A stretch of 8,794 nt of DNA from Porticoccaceae bacterium (GTDB lineage Bacteria > Pseudomonadota > Gammaproteobacteria > Pseudomonadales > Porticoccaceae). The translations under genes and the position numbers were made by a program. The stretch is from contig JAPKCN010000068.1 of the NCBI GenBank assembly GCA_028822945.1, positions 1 to 8,794 of the forward strand, read 5' to 3'. Positions 1 to 7,112 of the stretch are shown piece by piece (position 1 is the stretch's first letter; every line of letters begins with the position of its first letter). Below the pieces are notes generated by a model. The model saw nothing but the letters and a program-made list of their open reading frames with translations, was not told where the DNA came from and searched no databases.

Positions 1-861
1 GGTGCGGCGCTCAACATTGCGTTGGATTATTTATTTATCGCGGTGTACGACTGGGGCCTTGCCGGCGCGGCCTTCGCCACCGGCGTGTCGCAGGTGGTGT
101 CGACGCTCGTGTTGCTAAGTTATTTTTTCAATCCGCAGAGACTCCTCAGATTCGGCTTTAGGCAGGACAACTGGATCGAGGTTTTGCAGGCGGCCTATAA
201 CGGCGTTTCCGAATTTATCAATGAGGTGTCTGGCGGCATTATTGCATTTATATTTAATTGGATGTTGATTCAGCGCGCAGGAGTCGAGGGCGTTGCCGCA
301 ATCACCGTCGTCAACTATTTATTAATGGTCGGTTTCATGGCATTTTTTGCGATCTCTGACACTATTCAGGTGATGGTGTCGCAGAATTTTGGTGCTCGCA
401 ACCCGCAGCGTATAAATGCATTTCTACAAACTGCCGCAGTTGCTGTCATCGTTATCGGAGCGCTCTGTATCGCCGTACTCCTAACCGCAAGCGAAGCACT
501 TATCTTGCTATTCCTCGACGATCAGCCAGGGCAGGGCGGTGATACGTTATTACTCGCACTGACTTTCGTTAACTATGTCTGGCCACTGTTTTTGTTTGCT
601 GGCGTAAATATGCTGATCTCCGGCTATTTGACCGCTATCCATAGGCCTTTTCAATCCGGCGTGATCGCCGTTTGTCGCAGCCTAGTGTTACCTGCCGGTT
701 TGCTGATAGTTTTTTATAGCTTTCTCAGCGACTACCAGTTTGTCGCTGCGCTGCCTGTCGCCGAAGGTCTGACTTTTGTGTTAGCAACGGTTATGTATTT
801 GCGCCACATGCCGATGCGAGCGCTCCGCGACGAACACCCTCGCGGTTTTGATACCGATTGA
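1..861 (+). CDS. MATE-family efflux transporter, C-terminal part (5' end outside window)
   Basis: The frame is open from base 1 and ends at a TGA, giving 286 visible residues, so only about the last 60% of a normal 440-460-residue transporter is present. An internal ATG at 22 or later is not the real start, because homologous-looking residues (GAALNIALDY) precede it. The protein is strongly hydrophobic, with about seven membrane-spanning stretches separated by short charged loops. Typical MATE signatures are visible: a half-repeat beginning with GVSEFINEVSGG and an FNWMLI helix, then VAAITVVNYLLMVGFMAFF, and a QNFGARNPQRINAF segment resembling the conserved Q-x-GA-N-x loop. MATE proteins sit in the inner membrane and export cationic drugs or metabolites in exchange for Na+ or H+. 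The style resembles MepA-like bacterial members, but the substrate cannot be read from sequence. It is 249 bp from liuR and probably not part of that operon. Confidence 0.9.
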   Translation, partial: GAALNIALDYLFIAVYDWGLAGAAFATGVSQVVSTLVLLSYFFNPQRLLRFGFRQDNWIEVLQAAYNGVSEFINEVSGGIIAFIFNWMLIQRAGVEGVAAITVVNYLLMVGFMAFFAISDTIQVMVSQNFGARNPQRINAFLQTAAVAVIVIGALCIAVLLTASEALILLFLDDQPGQGGDTLLLALTFVNYVWPLFLFAGVNMLISGYLTAIHRPFQSGVIAVCRSLVLPAGLLIVFYSFLSDYQFVAALPVAEGLTFVLATVMYLRHMPMRALRDEHPRGFDTD

Positions 862-916
862 TACTTCGTCTTACTTGGTTAAATCTCGGCTATTGGTGGG
901 CGAATGGTTGGGTACA

Positions 917-942
917 GTCGAGTAAACAGTCTCTAACTCGAC
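917..942. other. Possible hairpin downstream of the MATE gene
   Basis: GTCGAGT (917-923) and ACTCGAC (936-942) form a perfect 7-bp stem with a 12-nt loop, 55 bp after the MATE stop codon. It could help end the MATE transcript, but no T-tract follows, so it does not qualify as a classical rho-independent terminator. The rest of 862-1000 shows no gene or other recognisable signal. Confidence 0.3.
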
Positions 943-1009
943 CGGTCAACTAGCTTAGTAATGGCCATCCGTCAGTACGATGCGGTGGTAATCATCAGAA
1001 AAAATAAAA

Positions 1010-1077
1010 ATAATATTACCTTTACCTTTACCTTTACCTTTACCTTTACCTTTACCTTTACGTAAAGGTAATATTAT
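1010..1077. repeat. Hexanucleotide (TTTACC)6 repeat inside a long inverted repeat; probable expanded LiuR operator
   Basis: Six perfect tandem copies of TTTACC occupy 1021-1056, followed by a variant TTTACG at 1057-1062 and preceded by ATTACC at 1015-1020. The array lies within an inverted repeat with 16-bp perfect arms: ATAATATTACCTTTAC at 1010-1025 and GTAAAGGTAATATTAT at 1062-1077. Removing 36 bp, exactly six hexamers (1026-1061), would leave a single uninterrupted 32-bp perfect palindrome. The last repeat also forms a compact 20-bp perfect palindrome on its own, TTACCTTTACGTAAAGGTAA at 1052-1071, centred on the C/G at 1061/1062. Dimeric MerR-family proteins bind dyads of this kind, and the downstream gene encodes one, so an operator role is a sound inference. 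The expansion itself probably arose by replication slippage. Confidence 0.85.
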
Positions 1078-1080
1078 AAT
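1051..1080 (+). promoter_or_regulatory. Predicted sigma70 promoter of the liu operon overlapping the palindrome
   Basis: A perfect TATAAT (-10) lies at 1075-1080. Eighteen bases upstream, the last repeat unit TTTACC at 1051-1056 matches four of six positions of TTGACA and can serve as the -35 element. The 20-bp palindrome 1052-1071 fills the spacer and overlaps the -35 element. An operator placed between -35 and -10, often with a spacer longer than 17 bp, is characteristic of MerR-family regulated promoters. An A-rich stretch at 998-1010 lies upstream of the repeat. Transcription would start near 1087, leaving a leader of roughly 25 nt before liuR. This is read from sequence only. Confidence 0.65.
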
Positions 1081-1094
1081 CTATACGTTGCAGG

Positions 1095-1105
1095 TTGACG
1101 GTCAA
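1095..1105. promoter_or_regulatory. Small dyad TTGAC-N-GTCAA in the liuR leader
   Basis: TTGAC (1095-1099) and GTCAA (1101-1105) are perfect 5-bp inverted arms around a single G, between the predicted transcription start and the liuR ATG. It could be a secondary regulator site, or could hinder ribosome access, since no strong Shine-Dalgarno sequence is seen before the ATG. Dyads this short arise by chance, so support is weak. Confidence 0.25.
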
Positions 1106-1110
1106 ACCCT

Positions 1111-1497
1111 ATGTCCGAATATAGCATCTCACAACTGTCGCGCGAGTTTGATGTCACCACGCGCACCATTCGTCACTACGAAGAACTCGAGTTGATTGCG
1201 CCGGCGCGGCGCGGACAGACTCGGATTTACAGTGCCGCCGACCGCACGCGTCTAAAATTGATTTTACGAGGCAAGCGTCTTGGCTTGTCGCTAGAGGACT
1301 CGCGCGAGATTATCGACCTCTACGAACCGGGTAAAACCAATATTGACCAGCTCAATACATTGATCGGTGCGATTCAGACGCAGCGGCGCAAGCTCACCCG
1401 CCAGCTCGACGATATTGGCAGTTTGTTAAAAGATCTCAATCGTGCCGAAGTCGACTGCGTCGAGGCCCTCAAATCCAATGGACCGAATAATCTATGA
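1111..1497 (+). CDS. liuR: MerR-family transcriptional regulator LiuR
   Basis: A 128-residue DNA-binding regulator. The N-terminal winged helix-turn-helix is clear: SISQLSREFDVTTRTIRHYE at 5-24 forms the helix-turn-helix and recognition helix, followed by the wing with RRGQTRIYSAADRTRLKLI at 33-51. The helical stretch RGKRLGLSLEDSREIIDLY and the C-terminal region (about 75-118), which looks like the dimer coiled coil, complete the short form of the family. There is a single cysteine (Cys116) and no cysteine cluster like those of mercury or zinc sensors, which suits an organic or acyl-CoA type ligand. In proteobacteria this type, LiuR, controls leucine/isovalerate degradation genes, and here the stop overlaps the liuA start (ATGA at 1494-1497), fixing its place as first gene of the operon. 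It probably regulates its own promoter through the upstream palindrome. No good Shine-Dalgarno precedes the ATG; start choice rests on the MSEYSISQL beginning, normal for the family. Confidence 0.93.
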   Translation: MSEYSISQLSREFDVTTRTIRHYEELELIAPARRGQTRIYSAADRTRLKLILRGKRLGLSLEDSREIIDLYEPGKTNIDQLNTLIGAIQTQRRKLTRQLDDIGSLLKDLNRAEVDCVEALKSNGPNNL

Positions 1498-2663
1498 ATA
1501 CCTCATATCCCAGTTTAAATTTTAATCTTGGCAGTGACATTGATATGTTGCGCGATAGTGTTTATCAGTTCTGTGCCGATGAGATCGCTCCGCGTGCCAG
1601 TCTTATTGATCAGAGTAACGATTTCCCCATGGATCTATGGCGCAAGCTAGGTGATATGGGGCTGCTCGGCATCACGGTTAGCGAAAAATACGGCGGCTCC
1701 AACATGGGCTATCTTGCCCACAGTGTAGCGATGGAGGAGATATCTCGGGCATCGGCTTCGGTTGGCCTATCTTATGGCGCACACGCTAATTTATGCGTCA
1801 ACCAGCTGTATAAAAATGGTAGTCAGCAGCAAAGGGCCACCTACCTACCTAAACTTTGCTCGGGCGAGCATATAGGGGCGCTGGCGATGAGTGAGCCGAA
1901 TGCCGGGTCGGACGTCGTCAGCCTGCAACTCAAAGCGCAGCGCCACGGTGATCACTATGTGTTAAATGGCAACAAAATGTGGATCACCAACGGGCCGGAT
2001 GCTGACACTTATATTATTTATGCCAAAACTGACAGTGCGGCCGGCTCCAAGGGTATTACTGCATTTATTGTCGAGCGGGATACGCCAGGATTTTCGCGCC
2101 AGAAAAAACTCGATAAGCTCGGTATGCGCGGGTCGAATACCTGCGAGTTGGTGTTTCAGGATTGTCTGGTGCCAAGCGCCAATATACTTGGAGGTGAGGG
2201 GCGTGGCGTGGCGGTGCTAATGTCTGGTCTGGACTACGAGCGTACGGTGCTCTCCGGCGGCCCGGTGGGTATTATGCAAGCCTGTTTAGATGTCGTGTTG
2301 CCCTATGTTCACCAGCGTCGCCAGTTTGGTAAAGCGATTGGCGAGTTTCAATTGATGCAGGGTAAGATCGCCGATATGTATGCCGAACTCAACGCTTCGC
2401 GGGCCTATTTATACGCTGTAGCGCGCGCCCTCGACCTCGGCCAAGACTCGCGTAAAGACGCCGCTGCGGTGATTTTATACACCGCCGAAAAAGCCACGCA
2501 AATGGCCTTGCAGGCGATTCAGGCACTCGGAGGTAACGGTTATACCAATGAGTATGCTGCCGGTCGACTGTTGCGCGACGCCAAGCTCTATGAGATTGGC
2601 GCGGGTACCTCCGAGGTGCGGCGCATGTTGATTGGCCGCGAACTATTTTCCGAGAGCGTCTAG
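1494..2663 (+). CDS. liuA: Isovaleryl-CoA dehydrogenase
   Basis: This 389-residue FAD flavoenzyme oxidises isovaleryl-CoA to 3-methylcrotonyl-CoA, the first committed step of leucine catabolism after the branched-chain dehydrogenase, passing electrons to ETF. All acyl-CoA dehydrogenase parts are present: helical N-terminal domain (about 15-125), beta domain with AMSEPNAGSDVVSL (131-144) and WITNGPDADTYIIYAKT (163-179), and a C-terminal helical domain with RRQFGKAIGEFQLMQGK (275-291) and QALGGNGY (343-350). Isovaleryl-CoA dehydrogenases carry their catalytic glutamate in a different helix from other family members: here Glu249 within GLDYERTVLSGGP fits it, while the usual site near the C terminus reads YEIGAGTSE (366-374) with Gly in place of the common Glu. 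This discriminates it from short- or medium-chain enzymes. The start overlaps the liuR stop, suggesting translational coupling; liuB follows after 3 bp. Intact and of normal length. Confidence 0.96.
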   Translation: MNTSYPSLNFNLGSDIDMLRDSVYQFCADEIAPRASLIDQSNDFPMDLWRKLGDMGLLGITVSEKYGGSNMGYLAHSVAMEEISRASASVGLSYGAHANLCVNQLYKNGSQQQRATYLPKLCSGEHIGALAMSEPNAGSDVVSLQLKAQRHGDHYVLNGNKMWITNGPDADTYIIYAKTDSAAGSKGITAFIVERDTPGFSRQKKLDKLGMRGSNTCELVFQDCLVPSANILGGEGRGVAVLMSGLDYERTVLSGGPVGIMQACLDVVLPYVHQRRQFGKAIGEFQLMQGKIADMYAELNASRAYLYAVARALDLGQDSRKDAAAVILYTAEKATQMALQAIQALGGNGYTNEYAAGRLLRDAKLYEIGAGTSEVRRMLIGRELFSESV

Positions 2664-2666
2664 CCT

Positions 2667-4274
2667 ATGGCCATTATCCAATCAAAATTAAATACCCATA
2701 GCGCAGATTTTGTCGCCAACAGCGCAGCCATGCAGACCCGCGTCGACGATCTGCGCAGCACCCTCGAGAGGATTTCGTGTGGTGGCGGGAGCGCTGCCTG
2801 CGAGCGCCATATTGCCCGCGGTAAGCTATTGCCGCGCCAGCGGGTACAGGCACTACTCGATCCTGGTTCGCCTTTTTTAGAGTTCTCAGCGCTGGCGGCG
2901 CACAACGTATATGGCGAGGATGTTGCGGCCGCCGGGATCATCACTGGGATCGGCCGCGTGAGTGGCTTGGAATGTTTAATTATCGCCAACGATGCGACGG
3001 TTAAGGGCGGTAGTTACTACCCATTAACCATTAAAAAACACCTTCGCGCCCAGGCGATTGCTGCTGAAAATCATCTACCTTGTATTTATCTGGTGGACTC
3101 CGGCGGTGCTAACCTGCCGCGACAGGACGAGGTATTTCCCGATCGCGAGCACTTTGGTCGGATATTTTTTAATCAGGCCAATATGTCGGCTGCCAATATT
3201 CCCCAAATCGCGGCGGTGATGGGTTCATGCACCGCCGGCGGTGCCTATGTTCCGGCAATGGCTGACGAGTCGATTATTGTCGCACGGCAGGGGACCATCT
3301 TTCTCGGCGGGCCACCGCTGGTCAAAGCCGCCACTGGTGAGGTGGTGAGTGCCGAGGAACTCGGCGGCGGCGACGTCCACTGCCGCACCTCTGGAGTCGC
3401 CGATCATCTGGCCAATAACGATCAGCATGCCCTCGATCTGGTCCGCCGCGCGGTCGCCCGTCTAAATCGAGTCAAGCCGTTGCAAGGGGATATTCGTGCG
3501 GCGCACGAACCGGTCTATGCGCTTAGCGAAATCTACGGTGTGGTGCCGGTGGATGCCCGTGTTGCCTATGATGTGCGCGAGATCATAGCTCGGCTGGTCG
3601 ATGGCTCTGAATTCGACGAATTTAAGGCTCTCTACGGCACTACCTTAGTTTGCGGTTTCGCTCGTATGTTGGGTTATCCGGTCGGGATTGTCGCGAATAA
3701 CGGCATACTATTCGGGGAATCTGCGCAGAAGGGTGCGCACTTTGTTGAACTTTGTGCCCAGCGCAAGATTCCGCTGCTCTTTTTACAAAACATCAGTGGT
3801 TTTATGGTCGGCAAGCAATACGAGAATGCCGGCATCGCCAAACATGGCGCGAAGATGGTGACCGCGGTGGCGACCGCCAATGTGCCTAAATTTACGTTAC
3901 TAATTGGCGGCTCTTTTGGCGCCGGTAATTACGGTATGTGTGGCCGTGCCTACGACCCGCGATTTTTATTTATGTGGCCCAATGCACGTATTTCGGTTAT
4001 GGGTGGTGAACAGGCTGCTGCGGTTTTGGCACAGGTAACAGGCGACAAACGCCAGCGCGATGGCGGCGATTGGAGTGCCGCGCAAGAAGCCGAATTCAAA
4101 CAGCCGATCATCGACGATTATGAGCGTCAGGGCCATCCCTACTATGCCTCTGCACGACTATGGGACGATGGTGTGATCGATCCTGCGGATACCCGAATGG
4201 TACTTGGCTTGGCTATTTCGGCAAGCTACAACCGGCCGATCGGCGAGACCAAATTTGGCATCTTTAGAATGTAA
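2667..4274 (+). CDS. liuB: Methylcrotonyl-CoA carboxylase, carboxyltransferase (beta) subunit
   Basis: This 535-residue subunit transfers the carboxyl group from biotin on LiuD to 3-methylcrotonyl-CoA, giving 3-methylglutaconyl-CoA. It consists of two crotonase-like carboxyltransferase halves. In the N half, CERHIARGKLLPRQRV (45-60), DATVKGGSYYPLT (109-121), DSGGANLPRQDEVFPD (144-159) and the glycine-rich GSCTAGGAYVPAM (186-198) are hallmarks of methylcrotonyl-CoA carboxylase. In the C half, NNGILFGESAQKGAHFVELC (344-363), QNISGFMVGKQYE (374-386) and GSFGAGNYGMCGRAYDPRF (415-433) form the second active-site wall. The spacing of DSGGANLP and absence of an acyl-CoA subunit N-terminal extension favour MCC over propionyl-CoA carboxylase, though specificity is supported mainly by the liu context. 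The start lies 3 bp after the liuA stop, with only a weak Shine-Dalgarno, so coupling is likely. Length is normal and no damage is seen. Confidence 0.96.
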   Translation: MAIIQSKLNTHSADFVANSAAMQTRVDDLRSTLERISCGGGSAACERHIARGKLLPRQRVQALLDPGSPFLEFSALAAHNVYGEDVAAAGIITGIGRVSGLECLIIANDATVKGGSYYPLTIKKHLRAQAIAAENHLPCIYLVDSGGANLPRQDEVFPDREHFGRIFFNQANMSAANIPQIAAVMGSCTAGGAYVPAMADESIIVARQGTIFLGGPPLVKAATGEVVSAEELGGGDVHCRTSGVADHLANNDQHALDLVRRAVARLNRVKPLQGDIRAAHEPVYALSEIYGVVPVDARVAYDVREIIARLVDGSEFDEFKALYGTTLVCGFARMLGYPVGIVANNGILFGESAQKGAHFVELCAQRKIPLLFLQNISGFMVGKQYENAGIAKHGAKMVTAVATANVPKFTLLIGGSFGAGNYGMCGRAYDPRFLFMWPNARISVMGGEQAAAVLAQVTGDKRQRDGGDWSAAQEAEFKQPIIDDYERQGHPYYASARLWDDGVIDPADTRMVLGLAISASYNRPIGETKFGIFRM

Positions 4275-4413
4275 TAGGCCAGTCTGATGGCATGTTATCG
4301 GATGGGAGAGCAAGGCGGCTGGTTAGCCCTCGCGCTGGTCGACCAACCGAATATCTCAAGGTCCTCGTTAAAATCAACGACAAAACAGTAAGTAAAAAAT
4401 AGGAAAAATAGCC
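4275..4413 (+). other. 139-bp gap between liuB and liuC
   Basis: The other liu junctions are overlaps or gaps of at most 8 bp, so this 139-bp spacer stands out. It holds a 34-codon open frame (4287-4391, starting MACYRMGEQG) with no good ribosome site and no recognisable domain, which I do not call a gene. A weak dyad, TCGTT (4365-4369) and AACGA (4376-4380), and an A-rich stretch at 4391-4410 lie near the liuC start. No T-tract terminator is visible, so transcription probably reads through. An internal promoter is possible but unsupported by clear -35/-10 boxes. Confidence 0.5.
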
Positions 4414-5199
4414 ATGGATACAGTCATTTGTATAACTGACAGTCGCGGTGTGGCCACGGTGTGGCTCGACAATCCAATTAAACACAACGCCTTTGATGAG
4501 CAAACCATCGCCCAGTTAGATTGTGCGTTTCAGGCTGTTGCCGCCGACAAGCGGGTGCGCGTCATGCTGCTGGCATCGCGCGGCAAGAGTTTCTGTGCGG
4601 GTGCCGATATCGCTTGGATGGCACGTATGGCGAACTATAGTCACGCAGAAAATTTGCGCGACGCCGAGGCCTTGGCGGCTATGCTGGCGAGTCTGGCGCA
4701 GATGCCACAACCAACTATTGCCCGCGTTCAAGGCGCAGCTTTCGGCGGCGCCGTGGGACTGGTGAGTTGCTGCGATATGGCTGTGGCTGCGACTGAGGCA
4801 CGCTTTTGTCTGAGTGAGGTAAAGATCGGTCTACTGCCAGCGACAATCAGTCCTTATGTGATAGCTGCGATTGGCGCACGCGCGGCGCGCCGCTACTTTA
4901 CCACTGCGGAAGTTTTCGATGCGCAGCGCGCAGCGCAGTTGGGGCTGGTCAGCGAGGTGGTCGAGAGCGTGCAACTCGATCGACAGATCGAGGTTTTAAT
5001 TGCTGCGGTATTAGCGAATGGTCCCGAGGCGGTGATGGCGGCAAAACAGTTGGTGCGCGATGTCAGTGGCCAGCCCATCGACAGCTCATTGATCGACAGC
5101 ACCAGTCGTGCTATCGCCGACATCCGCATCAGTCAACAGGGTCGAGAAGGTTTGTCAGCTTTTTTGCAAAAACGCCAGCCCAAGTGGCAAGTGGAGTAA
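4414..5199 (+). CDS. liuC: Methylglutaconyl-CoA hydratase (enoyl-CoA hydratase/isomerase family)
   Basis: A 261-residue crotonase-fold enzyme that hydrates 3-methylglutaconyl-CoA to HMG-CoA. Family features are in order: WLDNPIKHNAFDE (17-29), oxyanion-hole segment SFCAGADIAWM (59-69), second oxyanion region VQGAAFGGAVGLVSCCDM (105-122), and SEVKIGLLPATISPYV (134-149). Glu135 in SEVKIGL corresponds to the second catalytic glutamate of enoyl-CoA hydratases. The position of the first one, the E of GGGCE in classical hydratases, is Gly115 in FGGAVGL. The FGGAVGL form is, to my knowledge, common in LiuC-type proteins, so this is a subfamily trait rather than a defect. Start at ATG 4414 is supported by AGGA at 4401-4404. 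The liuD start follows 8 bp after the stop. Product assignment rests on family plus operon. Confidence 0.93.
   Translation: MDTVICITDSRGVATVWLDNPIKHNAFDEQTIAQLDCAFQAVAADKRVRVMLLASRGKSFCAGADIAWMARMANYSHAENLRDAEALAAMLASLAQMPQPTIARVQGAAFGGAVGLVSCCDMAVAATEARFCLSEVKIGLLPATISPYVIAAIGARAARRYFTTAEVFDAQRAAQLGLVSEVVESVQLDRQIEVLIAAVLANGPEAVMAAKQLVRDVSGQPIDSSLIDSTSRAIADIRISQQGREGLSAFLQKRQPKWQVE
5193..5196 (+). promoter_or_regulatory. Ribosome binding site deciding the liuD start
   Basis: GGAG at 5193-5196 lies 11 nt before the ATG at 5208, overlapping the end of liuC just before its TAA. It favours ATG 5208 over the upstream in-frame GTG at 5184, which is inside liuC and would add eight residues (VASGVKVA as coded) with no family counterpart. 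Confidence 0.7.
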
Positions 5200-5207
5200 A
5201 AGTTGCC

Positions 5208-7112
5208 ATGTTTAAAAAACTACTGATTGCCAATCGCGGTGAAATCGCCTGCCGGATCATCGCTACTGCACGGTCTATGGGGATTTCTTGCGTGGCCGTT
5301 TATAGCGATGCCGATCGCTCGTCTCGGCACGTCAGATTGGCCGATGAGTGCGTGTATATAGGGGCATCTGCGGCAAGTGAATCCTATCTAGCGATCGATA
5401 AGCTAGTTCGGGCAGCGCTGGATAGTGGCGCTGAGGCGATTCATCCAGGCTATGGCTTTCTGTCCGAAAATGCCGACCTGTGTCGTCAGTGCGCGCGTGC
5501 TGGACTGGTATTTATTGGTCCCTCGGCTGCGGCCATCGAGTCTATGGGCTGTAAATCTACCGCTAAAACCTTGATGGAGGCAGCCGGTGTGGCGACAGTC
5601 CCGGGCTATCACAGTGACGACCAAGACCCGCAGGTGTTAGCGAATGCGGCGGCTACAATCGGCTACCCAGTGCTACTCAAGGCCGTCTGCGGCGGCGGCG
5701 GTAAGGGTATGCGCGTGGTATCTAGTGAGCGCGACTTTGATCAGGCACTGGCGGCGGCTATGCGCGAGGCCAAGGCGAGCTTTGACGATTCCCGTGTGCT
5801 TCTAGAAAAATATTTGTGCAAGCCGCGACATATAGAAATTCAGATATTTTGCGACAGTCATGGACAGGCTGTGCATCTGTTCGAGCGCGATTGTTCGCTG
5901 CAGCGGCGCTATCAAAAAGTCATTGAGGAGGCGCCTGCGCCGGGTATTGATGCCGATTTGCGCGCACGTATGGGCGCAGCGGCCATAGTTGCAGCACAAG
6001 CGATCGACTATTGCGGCGCCGCAACCGTAGAATTTTTAGTCGATGATCGTGGCGCATTCTTTTTTATGGAAATGAACACCCGTCTGCAGGTCGAACATCC
6101 GGTGACCGAGATGATTACCGGACAGGATCTCGTCGAGTGGCAACTGCTAGTGGCTGCGGGCGAGCCATTGCCGTGCGCGCAAAACCAGTTGCAGTTCGAC
6201 GGTCACGCTTTTGAAGCGCGGATTTATGCCGAAGACCCAGAGCGCGATTTTATGCCAGTTAGCGGGTGCGTCGAACGGTTGTATCAGCCGTCGGAAAAAG
6301 GACGACATGTGCGGATTGATAGCGGCATCGACCAGGGCGACGAGGTGGGCATCTACTACGACCCTATGATCGCCAAGCTGATCGTCTGGGACTGCGACCG
6401 CGAACGCGCTTTGCGGCGTTTGCAACAGGCGCTTGGCGAATACCGTATCGTTGGTATGACCACCAATGTAGGCTTTCTCTACAACCTTGCCAGCAGTTGC
6501 GCGCTACGTGCCGGTGAGGTCGATACTGGCTTTATTGAAGAGCATGCGGATGAGATTTTTCGTCGTCGGCGAGTGGATATTGAGTATGCCGCGCCACTCG
6601 CCGTAGGGGTGCTTGTGCAGCAGTGCAAGAGGCGCGCGCAGTTGGCTGCTGAGCGTTCGCGGGAGCCTGGTTCGCCGTGGTTTTCGACCGACGGTTGGGG
6701 CTTGCCCGAGCGCGTTTTAGAGGTGCAAATACAGTCCCAACATCGCTCTATAGGGGTTTCTTTGGCGATCGATCTCGGCGCGGCTTGCGCGATCACCACT
6801 GACGCCGGTTTTGATCTGGTTACGCCAGAGGGATTTTTTCAGTGTGCCGAGGTTCCGCCAGACCTCGGTTGCGATCTTGGCGACGTCACTGGCGAGTGTT
6901 TTACTGCACCGATGAACGGCACTGTGGTGACATTGATGTGCGCGCCGGGTGCATTGGTCAGCGCGGGTGATACCTTGCTGGTGATCGAGGCGATGAAAAT
7001 GGAGCACGCCATTCTTGCGCCGTGCGGAGGAACGGTCTCTGAGTTCTATTGTCAAACTGGCGATCGCGTTGATGGCGGCGCCACGCTATTGGCGTTCGAG
7101 TCGAACCAATGA
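5208..7112 (+). CDS. liuD: Methylcrotonyl-CoA carboxylase, biotin-carrying (alpha) subunit
   Basis: This 634-residue subunit carboxylates its own covalently bound biotin using ATP and bicarbonate, and supplies the carboxyl group to LiuB. The biotin carboxylase domain occupies about 1-445: KLLIANRGEIACRII near the start, IHPGYGFLSENADLC (about 78-92), the ATP-grasp glycine loop CGGGGKGM (161-168) and EMNTRLQVEHPVTE (288-301). A poorly conserved linker domain (about 460-560) joins it to LiuB. The C-terminal biotinyl domain contains APMNGTV and the EAMKMEH motif; biotin would be attached at Lys597. Total length is slightly below the about 655 residues common in pseudomonads, the difference falling in the variable linker. 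Start chosen at ATG 5208 because MFKKLLIANRGE is the standard beginning and a GGAG precedes it. Its TGA overlaps the ATG of the broken liuE (ATGA, 7109-7112). No damage seen. Confidence 0.95.
   Translation: MFKKLLIANRGEIACRIIATARSMGISCVAVYSDADRSSRHVRLADECVYIGASAASESYLAIDKLVRAALDSGAEAIHPGYGFLSENADLCRQCARAGLVFIGPSAAAIESMGCKSTAKTLMEAAGVATVPGYHSDDQDPQVLANAAATIGYPVLLKAVCGGGGKGMRVVSSERDFDQALAAAMREAKASFDDSRVLLEKYLCKPRHIEIQIFCDSHGQAVHLFERDCSLQRRYQKVIEEAPAPGIDADLRARMGAAAIVAAQAIDYCGAATVEFLVDDRGAFFFMEMNTRLQVEHPVTEMITGQDLVEWQLLVAAGEPLPCAQNQLQFDGHAFEARIYAEDPERDFMPVSGCVERLYQPSEKGRHVRIDSGIDQGDEVGIYYDPMIAKLIVWDCDRERALRRLQQALGEYRIVGMTTNVGFLYNLASSCALRAGEVDTGFIEEHADEIFRRRRVDIEYAAPLAVGVLVQQCKRRAQLAAERSREPGSPWFSTDGWGLPERVLEVQIQSQHRSIGVSLAIDLGAACAITTDAGFDLVTPEGFFQCAEVPPDLGCDLGDVTGECFTAPMNGTVVTLMCAPGALVSAGDTLLVIEAMKMEHAILAPCGGTVSEFYCQTGDRVDGGATLLAFESNQ

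Noticed and set aside
1015..1062. CRISPR array or iteron origin
   Set aside because: The units are contiguous 6-mers with no spacers, far too short for CRISPR, and there is no rep gene or DnaA box; microsatellite expansion in an operator fits better.
4287..4391. 34-codon open frame between liuB and liuC
   Set aside because: No convincing ribosome site, no recognisable features, and a frame this short is expected by chance.
4514..4765. Opposite-strand and alternative-frame open frames over liuC, and similar ones over liuB and liuD
   Set aside because: They overlap well-supported genes, lack ribosome sites and show no family motifs; they follow from codon bias in GC-leaning genes.
5184..5207. 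Earlier GTG start for liuD
   Set aside because: It lies inside liuC without a Shine-Dalgarno and adds residues not seen in the family; ATG 5208 has GGAG upstream.
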